Shown here: positions 1-11,584 of the stretch, piece after piece
Layout: each line of letters begins with the position of its first letter
How positions within the stretch are numbered: position 1 is the first letter of the stretch
Source: Tenodera sinensis
Taxonomy: Eukaryota; Arthropoda; Insecta; Mantodea; Mantidae
Length of the DNA: 64,000 bases
Assembly: GCA_030765045.1 (NCBI GenBank)
Contig: CM060962.1
Coordinates: forward strand, 166,130,694-166,194,693
Direction of reading: 5' to 3'
Notes under the pieces: generated by a model
Database searches by the model: none
What the model saw: the letters and a program-made list of their open reading frames with translations, nothing else
Told to the model about the DNA's origin: nothing
Translations under genes and position numbers: made by a program

Positions 1-303
1 TATCTCCTGAATTTTACTGTCTACTACGGACTGTTCCAACATCTTGCCGTTTCTAAGAATCATCTACTTCACTGATAAACTAGTTTAACCCTCAGTACCT
101 TATTATTGTTGCTGCACTTCGATGTTGCCACTATCCTTGATGTTATTGGCCCATTAGGTACTTCCGCAGTCTCTGTTGATTCTCTTCTTCTCGAATCTTG
201 TTGGCGCAATCCTTATCGTGTCAGCTTCTGCTGGTCCTCTTCTTCTCGAATATCGTTGGCCCAATCCTCGTCGTCTTATCGTGCCACACGTTGGTTCGCC
301 ATT
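1..303 (-). mobile_element. Putative LTR-retrotransposon leader with 55-bp tandem duplication
   Basis: Read on the minus strand, this follows a candidate LTR (304-785). It begins with a primer-binding-like stretch at about 283-303, resembling the TGGCG..CCAACGTG..GGC pattern of tRNA primer sites. The segment around 182-195 (CTCTTCTTCTCGAA on plus) recurs at 237-250, a 55-bp period. No gag ORF is visible before the window edge; the short ORFs here simply read through the repeat. The element would continue beyond position 1. LTR identity is inference. Confidence 0.35.
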
Positions 304-785
304 TGATGCAAATGTTCCTCTCCATCGAAAACATCGCCTTTAAGACCTATAAGATCTCGCATTTGGTGTGCAGACTAGCTCTAGCAAGAGGTCCTAATCT
401 GCAGGGTATGCGTGAGTTATGGTAGGAATGGAACCAAACGAAGAATTAACCAACATATCACTTTATTTGTAAATTTCCAGATTTGTAGAGAACTGCCGAC
501 GATATTTAAATAGAATGTAACTTTGTAACTTCTACTACAACGTTATAACACTTTAACTTTGTCACCCTTTAGCAACCACCGAATTATGTATACGTGCTAG
601 CTTACGTACAACTCCCAATTTGCACGTGCGTTATCTCGACTCGATTCAGGATGAGTGTGTGTTGTGTTGCATTTGTTTTTGCGCGAGCAACACGAAGGAC
701 GCGATTTCCATTGGCTAACTTTAGAGCATGTCATGGTAAGATAGGAACCAGCCTGCTGAATCATTAGAGCTTTGTACATACAACA
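304..785 (-). repeat. Putative solo or terminal LTR
   Basis: On the minus strand the block starts TGTTGTATG and ends GCATCA, the usual TG..CA ends of an LTR. Inside are an AT box (TATTTAAATA, near 505-515) and an AATAAA signal near 463-468. The end next to the inner leader abuts a primer-binding-like sequence. No second LTR is visible in the window, so this rests on structure only. Confidence 0.35.
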
Positions 786-804
786 ATTGTAACCTTATCA
801 CTCA

Positions 805-1041
805 GGCGGCGCCGTGGCCGAGCGGTTAGCGCGCTCGCCTGCCACCTAGGCGGCCCGGGTTCGATCCCAGGGACCCACATGTGGTATTCGTGGTGGACGA
901 AGCGGCGTCAGGGCGGGTTTTCTCCGGGTACTCCAGTTTCCCCCGCCATCTCATTCCACCGGTGCTCCATGTTCATGTATCATCAGTGTCACCGCCTGCG
1001 GTGCCGTAGTAGTAAAAGCGGGCGTTAAACACTACAACAAC
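805..1041 (+). mobile_element. tRNA-derived SINE, family A, full length
   Basis: The head has RNA polymerase III boxes: box A TGGCCGAGCGGTTAGCG and box B GGTTCGATCCC, tRNA-Leu/Ser-like. The body is GC-rich and the tail is (CAA)n-like. Exact 14-bp TSDs AACCTTATCACTCA flank it at 791-804 and 1042-1055, so the boundaries are secure. A second, 5'-truncated copy lies at 61700-61923 and a decayed reverse copy at about 53460-53775. Confidence 0.93.
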
Positions 1042-1055
1042 AACCTTATCACTCA

Positions 1056-2289
1056 TTTAAATCTGCCTAGGCTTCCATTCTTGAGACTTTAACATATTCA
1101 GCTTTATTACGTTTTCCCCTTAACTGTTGACTAGAATCTCCTTTTGTTTCTTTCCATTATCAAATATATATTGACATTACAATTTTGGTTTCACCACAAT
1201 AGGCCTTATCGCCATATAACTAGAATCTTCTACAAGTTTTACCTTCTTGAACATTCTGGAACTGTGTTACTTCAAGGAATTAGAGACATCTTGTGTTCGA
1301 CTCCTCAGTGAGTAAACCGTCTGGAAGAAGAGGCTATGTTGGGCATATTTTGTTACACCCCTACGTTACGGAAGAAAGTGAAGTGACAGGGAACAGTAGA
1401 ACTAGTTCACATTAGTGAGGTGACAATGTGAGCTAATGAAGTCTCACTGAAAGTTGAACTTGATCATTGAGTGAAAGTGAAAGCTGAATAAAGTGACACT
1501 TTAAAAATTGGACAGTCAAATAATGCAGTACTCCAAGTGTACACGTATGATCACACCTGTGTCGTTCATACCTGGAGGATGAGACAGAGAATTTGCACAT
1601 CCAATACTAAGTAAATTGAATATCTGATTTACTTTTTCTTTTTAAAATAATTAAATCATTGTTATTAATTAGGTATTTATTTTGAAAACAGAAAGAGTAA
1701 TTTGTTTGTTATCATGCATTAATGTCTTAAAAATAATAGGTGTGTGCCATATATTTAAGAAATTAAAATTGAAATGAAAGACAAACAAACATATACAGTA
1801 GAAATTTGAAAGCAGGTTTTTCAGCTTACAAGACACAAGTGTTTCACCACTGTGCCACCATGTATACAACCAAACTGAAAGGTATCTTCCTACTTATCCC
1901 ATAGCTTTGAAGTATGCTTAGAGTGATACTAAATTGTGTATTGTGAACACAGCATCAGCGATTGCTTCTGCTATTTTCCAAATCGAACTCCCTCACTGGC
2001 TGTTGCTCATTTTGACTTAGGCTGCACAATTTTTGTGGTTTTTAAACCAAATATTGGTCATTTAAATACACTGCTCAAAATAATTAGAGGGACGAGATTT
2101 GGTTAGAGCATATTATTTTTCCAGTTTGTAATGAAGGTGTACATACCACATATTATTGTTCAGACATATTTAATTAAGATATCAATCCACCACTATGGCC
2201 TGGTGGCAATGTTATAATATATTGCATTATATTTGAAATTGAACTAGGTTATATACCTTTGTACAACTTTTTACATCCAGTAAGTTTAA
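1056..2289. other. AT-rich non-coding stretch
   Basis: No convincing gene is visible. A decayed minus-strand tRNA-like segment lies at about 1800-1866 (box-A-like GGCACAGTGGTGAAACAC, weak box B) and may be an old SINE head. The remainder has no feature I can support. Confidence 0.5.
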
Positions 2290-2515
2290 AATGAGGTAAT
2301 TATTATTTTTTATGCCAACAAACTTACTGCTGGCATTTTTAAACACAAGCTGTGTATGGGTAATATTTGAGAGGTAGAATCGAAACTGAAAAATTCAGTG
2401 TCACAATCGGAATTTAAACCACAGACCTTCCACATCACACACAGCTGCTCTAACCACTGAACTACTGTGACCTTGCCAGTATGACATTTGAGTTCTCCAA
2501 CCATATGAATCGGTA
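2290..2515 (+). mobile_element. Family G retroposon fragments
   Basis: About 2365-2515 begins with TTTGAGAGGTAGAA and then carries a tRNA-like segment in reverse orientation, as in the copies at 58272-58573 and 59702-60050. The preceding 2300-2360 (GCCAACAAACTTACTG.. AAACACAAGC) matches the tail module of the 59.7-kb copy. It is older and more diverged than the other two copies. Confidence 0.65.
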
Positions 2516-3066
2516 AAAATTTTTAGAGTTTATATTTCACTGGATAAAAAAGCTAACCTGCTCATATTGTTCATCATTAACTTCTTGTATGTCTCCTAAA
2601 AAATTTAAAGACCTGTAAACAAAATTGTGGAAGGTATGTGTACCTAACTAATAACAGGGGTTTTTAAAATTTAATTTATAGATCTCGCTTGTAAAGTCTA
2701 TTGACAAAAATTATGAAGTGATATTACAAATGTTGTATTATAAACATGTCAAAAACATAGATGGTGTAATTTTCATTACCCCCTGACAGAGCTAACCTCC
2801 TTGAATTCTGATTTTCAGATGTATACAGTTTAACACCATATTGAGCTTGGCACATGTATCACTGTCCTTGAACAGCAAATGTACCTTATCCAGTGTTTTT
2901 AAGATAAGATAAGATTAATATTTAAATTTCAAGTGAAAAATGTTTTATAAACATATATATTTAAGAGAAACAGAGAAGAATGTAGTAATAGTGGCCTTTA
3001 TCTACTATAAAAATACAAAATACGTATATATATATATATCTTCATCAAGGATTACATGTAACAAAT
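2516..3066. other. AT-rich non-coding stretch
   Basis: No gene recognised. A short (TA)n run is present near 3026-3040. Confidence 0.5.
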
Positions 3067-3070
3067 GTTA

Positions 3071-3655
3071 CACTGGGTGATCAACATAAAGCAGAACAGG
3101 TTTTTCAGCTCTTACCCGGCCAACAGCACTGTTTACTATGTGCTGAGCGGGTGATAGCATATCTGTTGCAAATACAGTATGGTTTGTCACATAAGTTATT
3201 TCTTACAAAGAAACAAAAAAATAAAGGTATTCATATATATCAAGCCAATGATTGTTTTGTATATTACTATACCCACTTATAAGGAACCATGATTTGTCTG
3301 AAAATAAATTTAGATTTGAATCCATTTGATTGTCGTGTACCTGATTCATAACCCGTTCACAAAATTGCACCCTCAATGCAGGGCTGCTCAGTTTAAGTTC
3401 TTGCACTACAGTAATATTATAGGGTTTTAACTTGTGGCTATTTGAACAGAGCCATAGGAAACTTCCATTTGCTGGGACAGACAAAGTGATTTTCTAGTAG
3501 ACATTTCCAGAGTGTGTCCATTTCATTTAATATGCACCGTATTGCATCAACTAACAAACACGTTTGTAAGAGTTCAACACCTACTGAGCCTCGCGCTTTA
3601 CTGCCGGCCAGCTGAGAACCATGAAACCCGTTCTGCTCTATGCTGATCACACAGT
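3071..3655 (-). mobile_element. Internally deleted DDE transposon with TIRs
   Basis: Inverted terminal segments of about 50-60 bp flank the element. The left one starts CTGGGTGATCAACATAAAGC near 3073; the reverse complement of the right one reads CTGTGTGATCAGCATAGAGC near 3650. Between them lies a minus-strand transposase fragment (3203-3484). At about 0.6 kb it is a non-autonomous, deleted copy. Confidence 0.6.
3203..3484 (-). pseudogene. DDE transposase fragment, Tc1/mariner superfamily
   Basis: The 93-residue ORF contains KLKPYNITVVQEL, then RVQFCERVMNQV, then LNLFSDKSWF. This matches the stretch around the first catalytic Asp in arthropod DDE transposases of the DUF4817/DDE_3 type, usually HKFHPYK..LVQEL..R..FCE followed by LFSDEA.F. 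FSD keeps the Asp but the following Glu is Lys. Catalytic residues two and three are absent. The protein stops soon after, consistent with a deleted element. Confidence 0.6.
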
Positions 3656-4370
3656 ACATAAAAAGTATTGGCAATAAGAAAAACAAAAACAGTATTTCAA
3701 TTTTAACATTTGGGTAGTTTGTTATATAAAATTACTCCATTGTGAGATACATTATCAATGCCTTTAAGAAGCCTGCGATGCAGCAAATGTAGTGATTAAA
3801 CTGTTTTCTGGTATTGTATGAGTAACAGTCCTTATTTTGTGTCAAACAATGCCTATTACTGTGAGTGTATTTCTAGAATAAATACACATGGTAAAGGTAA
3901 CACACTAAATTTATCAAAGATAGAGTTGCTTGGAGTTTTATTAATCTCAGTATTTTCCATTGAAGCTCGAAAATCATTATGGATAAATTTTAACTCCTGC
4001 GAAAGGGTGCTCCATGTGAGAACACTGAGTAGACATATCCAAAGTATACAATACTTAACATGCTTGACTTAGAAACTTTATAGCATTAATCTATGTACTT
4101 AGCTTGCCACACAGATCTAAAATATGGTCATTCCATGATAATGAGATGACACCTAGGAAGAAAGGAAAGTGAAACAAATGTGTGGAGGCTTTATTTTTAA
4201 GATAAAATGAGACTGTAAATTCCCTTATCTATGGTTTTAAATGTAGGGTATGTTGAATTTAGTTTGTATGCCTCAAGTCTCTGCCACAATGAGGTTTGAG
4301 ATATATGTATGAGAGCAGTGGCAGCTTGTGGATTTAACGGATAACGTGCTGCATGCTAATACAGTGATGT
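3656..4370. other. AT-rich non-coding stretch
   Basis: No gene or repeat recognised. The short ORF at 3818-4072 has no features suggesting a real protein. Confidence 0.5.
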
Positions 4371-4374
4371 AAAT

Positions 4375-5885
4375 CTACTCACCTGTTTCTGATAATAGTA
4401 GCAAATCACCTGGATGATTTTTCATGCTGGCAAACATGTTGATGACCTTGGTGTTGAAGTCTTTGATGCTCGAAACTAGGTTCTTTTCTACAGAGAGCAT
4501 GGCGAGTGCCAAGAGTTGGCCCTGCTTCATTGTGTTCCTTAGGAAGCACTTGATCCGCTTTAGTTCTGCCATAGTCATATGGATCATGACGATAATCCTC
4601 AGGAGGTTTGCTATTTCGGCAAAAGCTTCAACCATATTGTTTGAATAGAGCATCTTAAGTAATGCCCCACTCCCATGATGAAATTCTGGCCTTTCATATA
4701 TAATTGAAAGCTCTGATTTTAGTTTGTTCCTGTTTAACGTGGTATATGTCATTACAGCCAAGTCTAGAATATGCTCCGGAAAATTTCTTGAATATTCCTC
4801 GAAACTTTCTCTGTCTAAGGGCTTACAAACATCAAGATGAGATATTGACTCAAACTGATATTTCGTCTGTTGTGATGCGATCACACACCTCTTTAGCGTC
4901 AACAATTTTGTTGTAGTCCCATTGCTTCCGCTTACTTCCGTGTTGATTTTCTTTGGTAGAGGCAGTATTCAAGTTTTTGCATAGTCCATTGATCATCTGC
5001 ACAAAGTTTTTCACCAAATGGCTGACTTTAATACAACCAGTTTTCCTCACCAGTTGGTTGTAGAGGATATTAACATGAGGCATTAAATGGTGAAAGAATT
5101 CTAGCCAGAACAGAAATTTGCTGTCTTGCAAGTTGTATCTTAGCCCTTTTGCTTCTCTTCCCATGTCCTTTGAAAATGAAGCATCAAGTTAAGGGAAATG
5201 TTCAATAAGTGCTTCTCTATTTTCAAAAATACAATTCACTGTCCGGGACTTAAAATTCCATCTAGTGGCAGAACCAGGAGCAATACAACATTCACACATT
5301 TTTTCGAGAACTGGCATATGCTAGGGCAAGCGTGAGAAGAAAGCAGGAAATCCTGACAGGGTGGAGAAAAACACTTGCTGATTTGTTTTTCGAAGCAGCT
5401 TTCTCCATTAAGATATTTACTGATGGGCATAGCAGTGTACATAGTGTGCCAGAGGATAATGTTCTCTTATTTTAGATTGTACACCACTTGTTATTCCCCT
5501 CATGACAGCAGTGTCATGAAATATTTGTGCAATGATTTTGTTTGTTGTTGACTTGAATTGACTGTTTAACTCTGTAAGCAGACACTAGGATAATTCTGTG
5601 GCAGTCTGTCCATTAGGTTAAAAAAAACCAAAACCTTTCGTAGATGTCACCGTTATTCTTGTATCGATACACGAGAAACAACTGCTGATGCTCTGTCACA
5701 TCTGTAGTCTCATCTGGCATTAAGGCTACAAAGTTTGTCTCCTTCAGTTCTTTTATTTTGTTGTGGCAGATGTCCAGCATACATTGCAACAGTTCATTTT
5801 GTGTTGTTTTTGATGTCCATTTAACAATGGACTTATCTCCATGTGACTTTTTACAGCACTGTCGACACTAGCTAGTAAGTTAATA
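4375..5885 (-). pseudogene. hAT-type transposase relic (ZMYM1-like, DUF4371 plus dimerisation region)
   Basis: Minus-strand pieces line up in the order of this family. About 5770-5640 reads FVALMPDETTDVTEHQQ, the first-Asp region. About 5520-5420 reads FHDTAVMRGITSGVQSKIRE followed by HYPLAHYVHCYA. Then come 5164-4850 (LQDSKFLFWLEFFHHLMPHV, NILYNQL) and 4905-4375, ending in ELKRIKCFLRNTM and ALAMLSVEKNLV, the hAT C-terminal dimerisation segment. Several frameshifts and stops break the frame, so it is not functional. The usual N-terminal zinc finger was not found. A domesticated ZMYM-like gene is less likely given the breaks. Confidence 0.8.
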
Positions 5886-5889
5886 AGTC

Positions 5890-7260
5890 CTAAAAATATT
5901 CCCGAGTTTTCAGATTGTTTTATCTCGTTGTGTCCCCTTAATGCTAATTGAAATGCACCACACAGATTAATGTGGTCTATTATTTTTGATAAAATTACCT
6001 ATTTCTTTTGATTTCCTCCTTTTTTGGTTTAAGAGACTCACTATATGTAGAACTGGGCTGCACACCAATGTTTACTGCACCAATAGTAGTGAGATCAGAA
6101 TGTTACTCAAGTGTTTCCTACTCGATATATGCTTATTTGCATATTCATTTAAATGGCATAGGTCCTTTACGCCACTTTTTGACCAGGAATCATTACTTGC
6201 GAACAACAGGCAAGGAAAGCAGAAAAGGGCATCCATGAATATTTCGCAAAAATGTCACTATGAAAACGTCTTATGTAGCTTTTCTTCCTTTGGCTGTCTG
6301 AACAATGGTAACATCAGGAGTAGGTCTTCCATGAGTTTTAATACAATTTTTTTCTTCAAAAGACAGAGTAGAGGAGTCCACCAAATTCATTTCCGCGAGT
6401 TTTATTTAACACAGGTGCTTGAGAGGAGAATAACACTGCACACGTGCAAGCCAGGTGACTAGCAGAATGTGCGTCACTGTTGGCAGCATGATACAGCATA
6501 GATTACTAGGAATGCAGAGTAGGTGGGGAAAGGGAGAAGAGGGGTGAACCTATAACATTGCTATCATACAGCGCTCTCCCGTGCTGCTGTGGACGATGCA
6601 CACTGAGTCTGTCCAGCACATATTAACTCATATTATACATTATCAAAGCTCGTTTACAACTAAAGTGTTGTAAAATATTTAAAGTTGGTTATTTCTGAAA
6701 TTGTTTAGTGTGCTGCAGCACGGTAGCATGTACAGAGGAATTGCTCCTGTATGAGAGGAAGGAAATGCTGAGTTAGACATCTTTTTGATGGGGTCAGCTC
6801 CATCAACTCAGCTTCCATTGCTTGGAGACAGCATCAAATACACCCTTATGTTGCACTTACTCAGTGTTTCACTCAGTGCAACCAGTCAACTCAGCAGGTT
6901 TCACCTATATTCTTTAAAGCTATCCCATTATGTTCCTATGAAGCTTGTTAGCAATGCAACAAGAGGAATAATGTATGATGAACTGCACCACAGTATTAAA
7001 ACATTTGTTGATAGCTTATTATTCTGAGTATGTAAAGAACATGGCTCTTGGGTACTGGACACAATTTGTCCAATATGAATGATTAATATCTTTATAATAT
7101 GTATTTAAGGACTATAAAGCTTAATGCAATACGTCTTAAAGCTGTTCTGATAAATGAATGTGATGATGGTGAGATTCTGTTTGAGAAAGGAACCTTGTTG
7201 AGATGATTTGATGGTTACTTAGAATACATGAAAGGCAGATAGATAAAACTGACATAAAAT
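5890..7260. other. Non-coding stretch, no feature recognised
   Basis: Overlapping short ORFs at 5986-6462 and 6785-7027 show no domain or motif I recognise. They may be remnants of the neighbouring hAT element or random. Confidence 0.4.
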
Positions 7261-7343
7261 GAAGGTAAGATTTAAAGCTTTCACGGCGCACGTTATTTAT
7301 TAAAGTTTCACGGGCGATCAGCCGTGTGAGGTTTGAAAATATT

Positions 7344-7384
7344 GAGCTTTCGGCCATTCTAAACTCCATGGCCTTCGTCAGAAT
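7344..7384 (-). ncRNA. Hammerhead-ribozyme-like motif in PLE-1 tail
   Basis: Minus strand: CTGACGA (fits CUGANGA), stem II GGCC/GGCC around a loop, GAAA, then GCTC. A short stem I (ATT/AAT) can close it. It lies about 45 bases past the PLE stop codon. Core residues fit the known consensus; folding was judged by eye. Confidence 0.55.
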
Positions 7385-7425
7385 GAAATGACCGTTATTT
7401 TCCCGCTCCCCCTATATATACAATG

Positions 7426-8375
7426 TTAGATGAGAGGGGGTTGCGTTGCCCTGGCCAATGAGCGGGTGACGATTTGTGATTGGGCCTGCTGTTTCGGACT
7501 ATGTTTGTCACCGGCCACAGTGTTTTCTTGAGGGTCAGTACTTGGACCAGAATCACTATAGTTGCTGTTGTGAATGTGTTTCATGGCTATTGTCCAGGCA
7601 GGGCTTAGCTGAAGACCGCGGTCCCTGTTGTAATTGTTTGGATGTAGTTTCATTTGAATGGCTTCCTTAATGACTCTGTCCCAGTATTTATCCGTGTGCT
7701 CCAGAACTTTGATGTCTTCAAAGTTTAATTTGTGGACATACTCTATACAATGCTCGGCCACTGCTGACTTATCTGGTTGTAGGAGCCTGATATTGCGTTG
7801 ATGTTCTTTACACCTTTCTTCTATTGTGCGTCCTGTTTGGCCTACATACACTTTGCCACATTCGCAAGGAATCCTGTAAACTCCTGGGACCTTGAGTCGA
7901 AGTGGTTCTTTTACCGGTCTAAGGTATTCTTGGATCTTCTTTGGAGGTGTGAAGAAGGTCTTGATGTTATACCTAGCGAGTATGCGGGAGATCTTGTTTG
8001 AGACGGAACCGTAGAATGGTATGTAGGCTTTGTTCGGCCAGCTATCCATCCTTTGAGTGAGGCGTTGGGGGTTGTTTCGATTGTTTTCAACCTTCTTGCG
8101 TGCCTTTTTGATGTTGTTATCACTGTATCCGTTTTTCAGCAATGTGTCTCGTAGGTATTTAAGTTCCTGCTTAATGTGGTCTTCATCCGCAATATCGAAA
8201 GCTCGGTGAAACAAGGTGGAGATAACTGTCTTCTTTTGAGTAGGATGGTGGTGACTGGAGGCGTCCAAGTAGCGGTTGGTGTGTGTTGGTTTCCTGTATA
8301 CCGTGTGACCTAGGCTGCCGTCCGGCTTCTTGTAGACCAGAACATCTAGGAAGGGGGTTAAATACTGCCTGAGAT
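7426..8375 (-). CDS. PLE reverse transcriptase C-terminus plus GIY-YIG endonuclease, 5' truncated
   Basis: The open frame runs from about 8375 (FLDVLVYKKPDGSLGHTVYR, typical of the PLE RT end) through the Met at 8268 to the stop at 7426. In the 280-residue Met-to-stop part, the GIY-YIG core is GVYRIPCECG at 129-138 followed by KVYVGQTGR at 139-147. KSAVAEH is at 167-173, and the catalytic Glu is in IKEAIQMKLHP near 202. The frame is uninterrupted over about 310 codons, so this copy is fairly young. It lacks most of the RT and cannot be autonomous. Its role would be nicking target DNA during retrotransposition. Confidence 0.9.
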
Positions 8376-8380
8376 AAACC

Positions 8381-9795
8381 GAAAATATAATTTAGGAATT
8401 CACCAGTATGATGACTAGTAACTGAAAGAGTAAAATTAAGTTATTATGGAAAAAACAGAAAATTCTTTTAAGTAAATATGACTGTATAACTCTGTACAAA
8501 AGGTGAGATTATATCTTTTCTCTTTTTTTTTTTTCTCCACAGAAATCTTTCATTGTTGCCCTACATTTTCATATACTGAAACTCCTCAGCAGTTGTTTTG
8601 GCAGTCATCTGAGCATTAAAAAACATATTTGTTGGGTCCCATACGCCAATTGCCCTATAAGAGTTTAAGGGGTATGTAACACAGAGTGCCAACGCATGAG
8701 AAATGAGAGTAGCCAGCATTAGCAGCACATAATTTGCACAGCATTGGAATTGTGTAGTTGGCAATGCATATAAGATGATGAATAGAGGTAACTACCAGCA
8801 ATGTGTGTACATAGGTGATATAGATACACAAAAGGCAGGAAGCTATTCTCGTTACTTTTACTGTTAGTGTGTGTTAACTGTAAGATACACGCCATGTGAC
8901 AATTCTCATTTGATAGTGACATTTTACCTTTGCATGCATTCCTCAATCCAACCCAAAAGATCTCCCAAGTGTAACACTGAGCACCACAATTACAGAATAA
9001 ATAAGGATCCCTTCATATTGTGATGAAAAAAATTAATTCATGAATCACAAAGCTTGAAACAACTGTGAAATCATAAACCCATGCAGCATAAATAACTCAA
9101 ATGGGAATATATTTTGTGAATATATGTTTATAAAAGAAATACAAAGTTGTATTTTAGAGACATAAACCATATAATCTGAAATAACTACGAAATCATAAGA
9201 TCCTGTAACTATGCAGTAGCTAGATAACTGTGAAATATGAATATATTTCATAATGTATGTTTATGAAACAAATACAAAGTTTTATAAGAGTTACATGTGG
9301 TAGGTGATTGACAAACAGAAGGCTTTAAACATTGAATTTTGCTGCAAAACAATTGTCGCAAGTTACTGATGATTACAACGTTACTTTAAATGTAGATTTT
9401 TATTACTCATTAACAGCTCAAGGGAACAAGGAAACACAAAATCTTTACTTCGTAGCACTTTCTGCAAATGTTACATCCCCTTTGCTCCTTTATTTACATT
9501 GTCTCTGTAATTATGTTTCAGTTTTGCTAACATTACTCCACTATTTAGTTTGTGCTTCTGTTCCATTGTTTCAGTTTTAGGTAGCGCTTCCATTCCATTT
9601 CCTGTGTTCCTCGCTTATTCGTAATTGCCAACCTCTTTGTCCACTAAGGAGAATGTAGTGTATTTCCTCATGCCAAGCTGGCATAGCTTAGCAAGATTGT
9701 GTGTCAGTCAGCCAATATGTAGCAACATTATCCCATAATCTTTATCACAAGAAGTTCCAAACATCAGATTTTAAATTAAAACAAATGACCACAAT
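8381..9795. other. AT-rich non-coding stretch
   Basis: No gene recognised. An imperfect tandem duplication is visible: about 9040-9150 resembles 9180-9290 (shared ATGTTTATGAAACAAATAC and AACTGTGAAAT words). Confidence 0.45.
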
Positions 9796-10249
9796 CTAAA
9801 TGAAGAACTCATCTTTTACTTAAAAGCAAAGGCAATAAAACTGTCATTATAGACAAGCATCATTACATCAATCGAGTAGAGAAATCCATTAAAAATCAAG
9901 AATATCAAGAAATACCTAAGGACCATTTAAGGTACCACAGTCACAGCACAGAGGTTGATTAAAGAAAGTAGGATCATGGCATCAATATAAAGCATAAGCT
10001 GATACTTAATAACCAAATGCTACCAAAGCTCTACTTCTACCAAAAATCCATAAAAACGATGATAGAATGAGACTGATCATTAGCAACATAGATGCACCAA
10101 CATACCTCTTGGCCATATGGTTAGTCAACAATCTAAACTCCATAGCAAGATTTGAATCACTAAGCATATGAAATGCTTTAGAACTGGTTGACAAATTAAA
10201 AAATGTGACCATTCATGAAGATGAAATTTTAGTATAATTTGACATCAGT

Positions 10250-10657
10250 TCGGCAGGTGTTTATAAGATACTGTGTAGCTGCAGCCAAGTCTACATAGGC
10301 ACAACCAAGCACAGCATAAAAACAAGATTAAAAGAACACGAATGCCACTGCAGGTTGGGGTACACAGAAAAATCGGCAGTAGCAGAGCACACCCTTCAAG
10401 ACGGCCATGACATACAACTAATAGACACGGAGCTCATGAATTCCTCAGAGAGATTTCATGCCAGATTATATCGCGAGGCGATAGAAATATATAAATACAA
10501 GACAAATTTCAACTGCAAAGAAGAGGGGAGTAGACTACACAAAACATGGATACCAGCAATAGAACAACTGCAGATCAAAAAACAGCCCACAGCAATGAAC
10601 GGCGAGGGAAAACATGACAGAACTAGGAGTTCTGGATATGCACCAGCCATTCACTGA
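10250..10657 (+). pseudogene. PLE GIY-YIG endonuclease domain, truncated at N-terminus
   Basis: The open frame enters from about 10250: GVYKILCSCSQVYIGTTKHS, then KTRLKEHE, EKSAVAEHTLQDGHD, and REAIEIYKYKTNFN with the catalytic Glu. It ends in a low-complexity tail with a stop at 10655-10657. The Met at 10355 is not a real start; the fragment was once part of a larger polyprotein. The domain is uninterrupted though its upstream RT is badly decayed. Confidence 0.85.
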
Positions 10658-10723
10658 CGAGGGGTAGTACGCTTCGTATATATATATAAGGGAGACGGAC
10701 TCTCTGTCCTTCACTCATCGTTG

Positions 10724-10770
10724 GATCCTCTGAAGATGCTTGGCGCAGACTTGAGCGAAATGTCAGGAGC
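10724..10770 (+). ncRNA. Hammerhead-ribozyme-like motif in PLE-2 tail
   Basis: CTGAAGA (10730-10736, fits CUGANGA), a weak stem II, GAAA (10757-10760), then TGTC. Stem I is TCCT (10726-10729) with AGGA (10765-10768). It sits about 70 bases after the endonuclease stop. Confidence 0.55.
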
Positions 10771-10840
10771 AATTCCTACACATCAACCACAGCCTATAAG
10801 CCCGGAAGATATTTTATTCCAAAGAACATTTTAAATGCTG

Positions 10841-11580
10841 AAAAACGTCTAAAATACACAACTGAGAAAGTAACACTGGAAAAATAATCATAAAAACTGG
10901 CCTGAAATTGTGCTTAGGCATTTGCTAATAAATAATGTACATTTTTACTTAGAATACATCATTTAGAAACTGATTAACATATGTGCAGAAATTTTGCACA
11001 ACACTTTTAGAAAAATATGGGAAATATCAGAAACGGCTCAAATACACAACCACACCCTCCACTTAAATTTATTTAAATTGCCACATAACTCTTTCATTTT
11101 CACTCTGATAACAAAAATATTTACAAGAAAGCATTCCTAGAAAATCGGGATATAACAAAAAAATTAAAAAGTCAGAATTGTAATTTTTAATCACTTAGGC
11201 CCAGCTTTCATCATGAAGGATATAAACTCCCTTGAAACAATAGATGATGAATGAAAATTGCCTGCTTAGACAAGGAATTTATATTTGAAGCAAATTATAG
11301 GATTACAGAGCTATTGTCTCATTTTAAACAGAGAGAAATTGTTGTGACTGGTTTTAATTTGGCATCTTGAAATTCTTCACTGCCTTCGTAGCATCTCACG
11401 TGCATATCTCCCCTCTCTTTCTTTCGCATAGTGATTTGCTCTGGCAACAGTGCACCATAGCAGATTAGGGTTTGGAGATACTCATGTGCCTTCTTATTCC
11501 ATACGCTCTTTAGATTGAAGGAACACTTTGTAAATATGAAATACAAACAAACAGAGAAATTAGCAATAGCACACCATTTT
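10841..11580. other. AT-rich non-coding stretch
   Basis: No gene recognised; the minus-strand ORF at 11319-11546 has no identifiable domain. Confidence 0.45.
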
Positions 11581-11584
11581 TGGT

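Larger units (their letters stand above)
7265..8380 (-). mobile_element. 5'-truncated Penelope-like element PLE-1
   Basis: It holds the C-terminal part of a PLE polyprotein (end of reverse transcriptase, linker, GIY-YIG endonuclease), then a short non-coding tail with a hammerhead-ribozyme-like motif at 7344-7384. PLEs as a class carry hammerhead motifs and are often 5' truncated. The homology ends abruptly near 8375-8380. Confidence 0.88.
9795..10840 (+). mobile_element. Penelope-like element PLE-2, internally deleted
   Basis: The plus strand holds decayed RT pieces. Near 9820-9935 it reads KGNKTVIIDKHHYINRVEKS. Near 10065-10130 it is frameshifted but reads as LRPIISNIDAPTYLLA. These join directly near 10246 to the GIY-YIG domain, so the RT catalytic core is deleted. 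A hammerhead-like motif follows at 10724-10770. This differs from PLE-1 in sequence and belongs to another PLE lineage. Confidence 0.8.

Noticed and set aside
805..1041. tRNA gene
   Set aside because: Box A and B are present but no acceptor stem closes. The sequence continues into a SINE body with TSDs. The same holds at 13960, 57350 and 61700.
4375..5885. Domesticated ZMYM-like host gene
   Set aside because: Frameshifts and stops in several places indicate a dead hAT copy.
7476..8001. Plus-strand ORFs
   Set aside because: Antisense to the PLE endonuclease.
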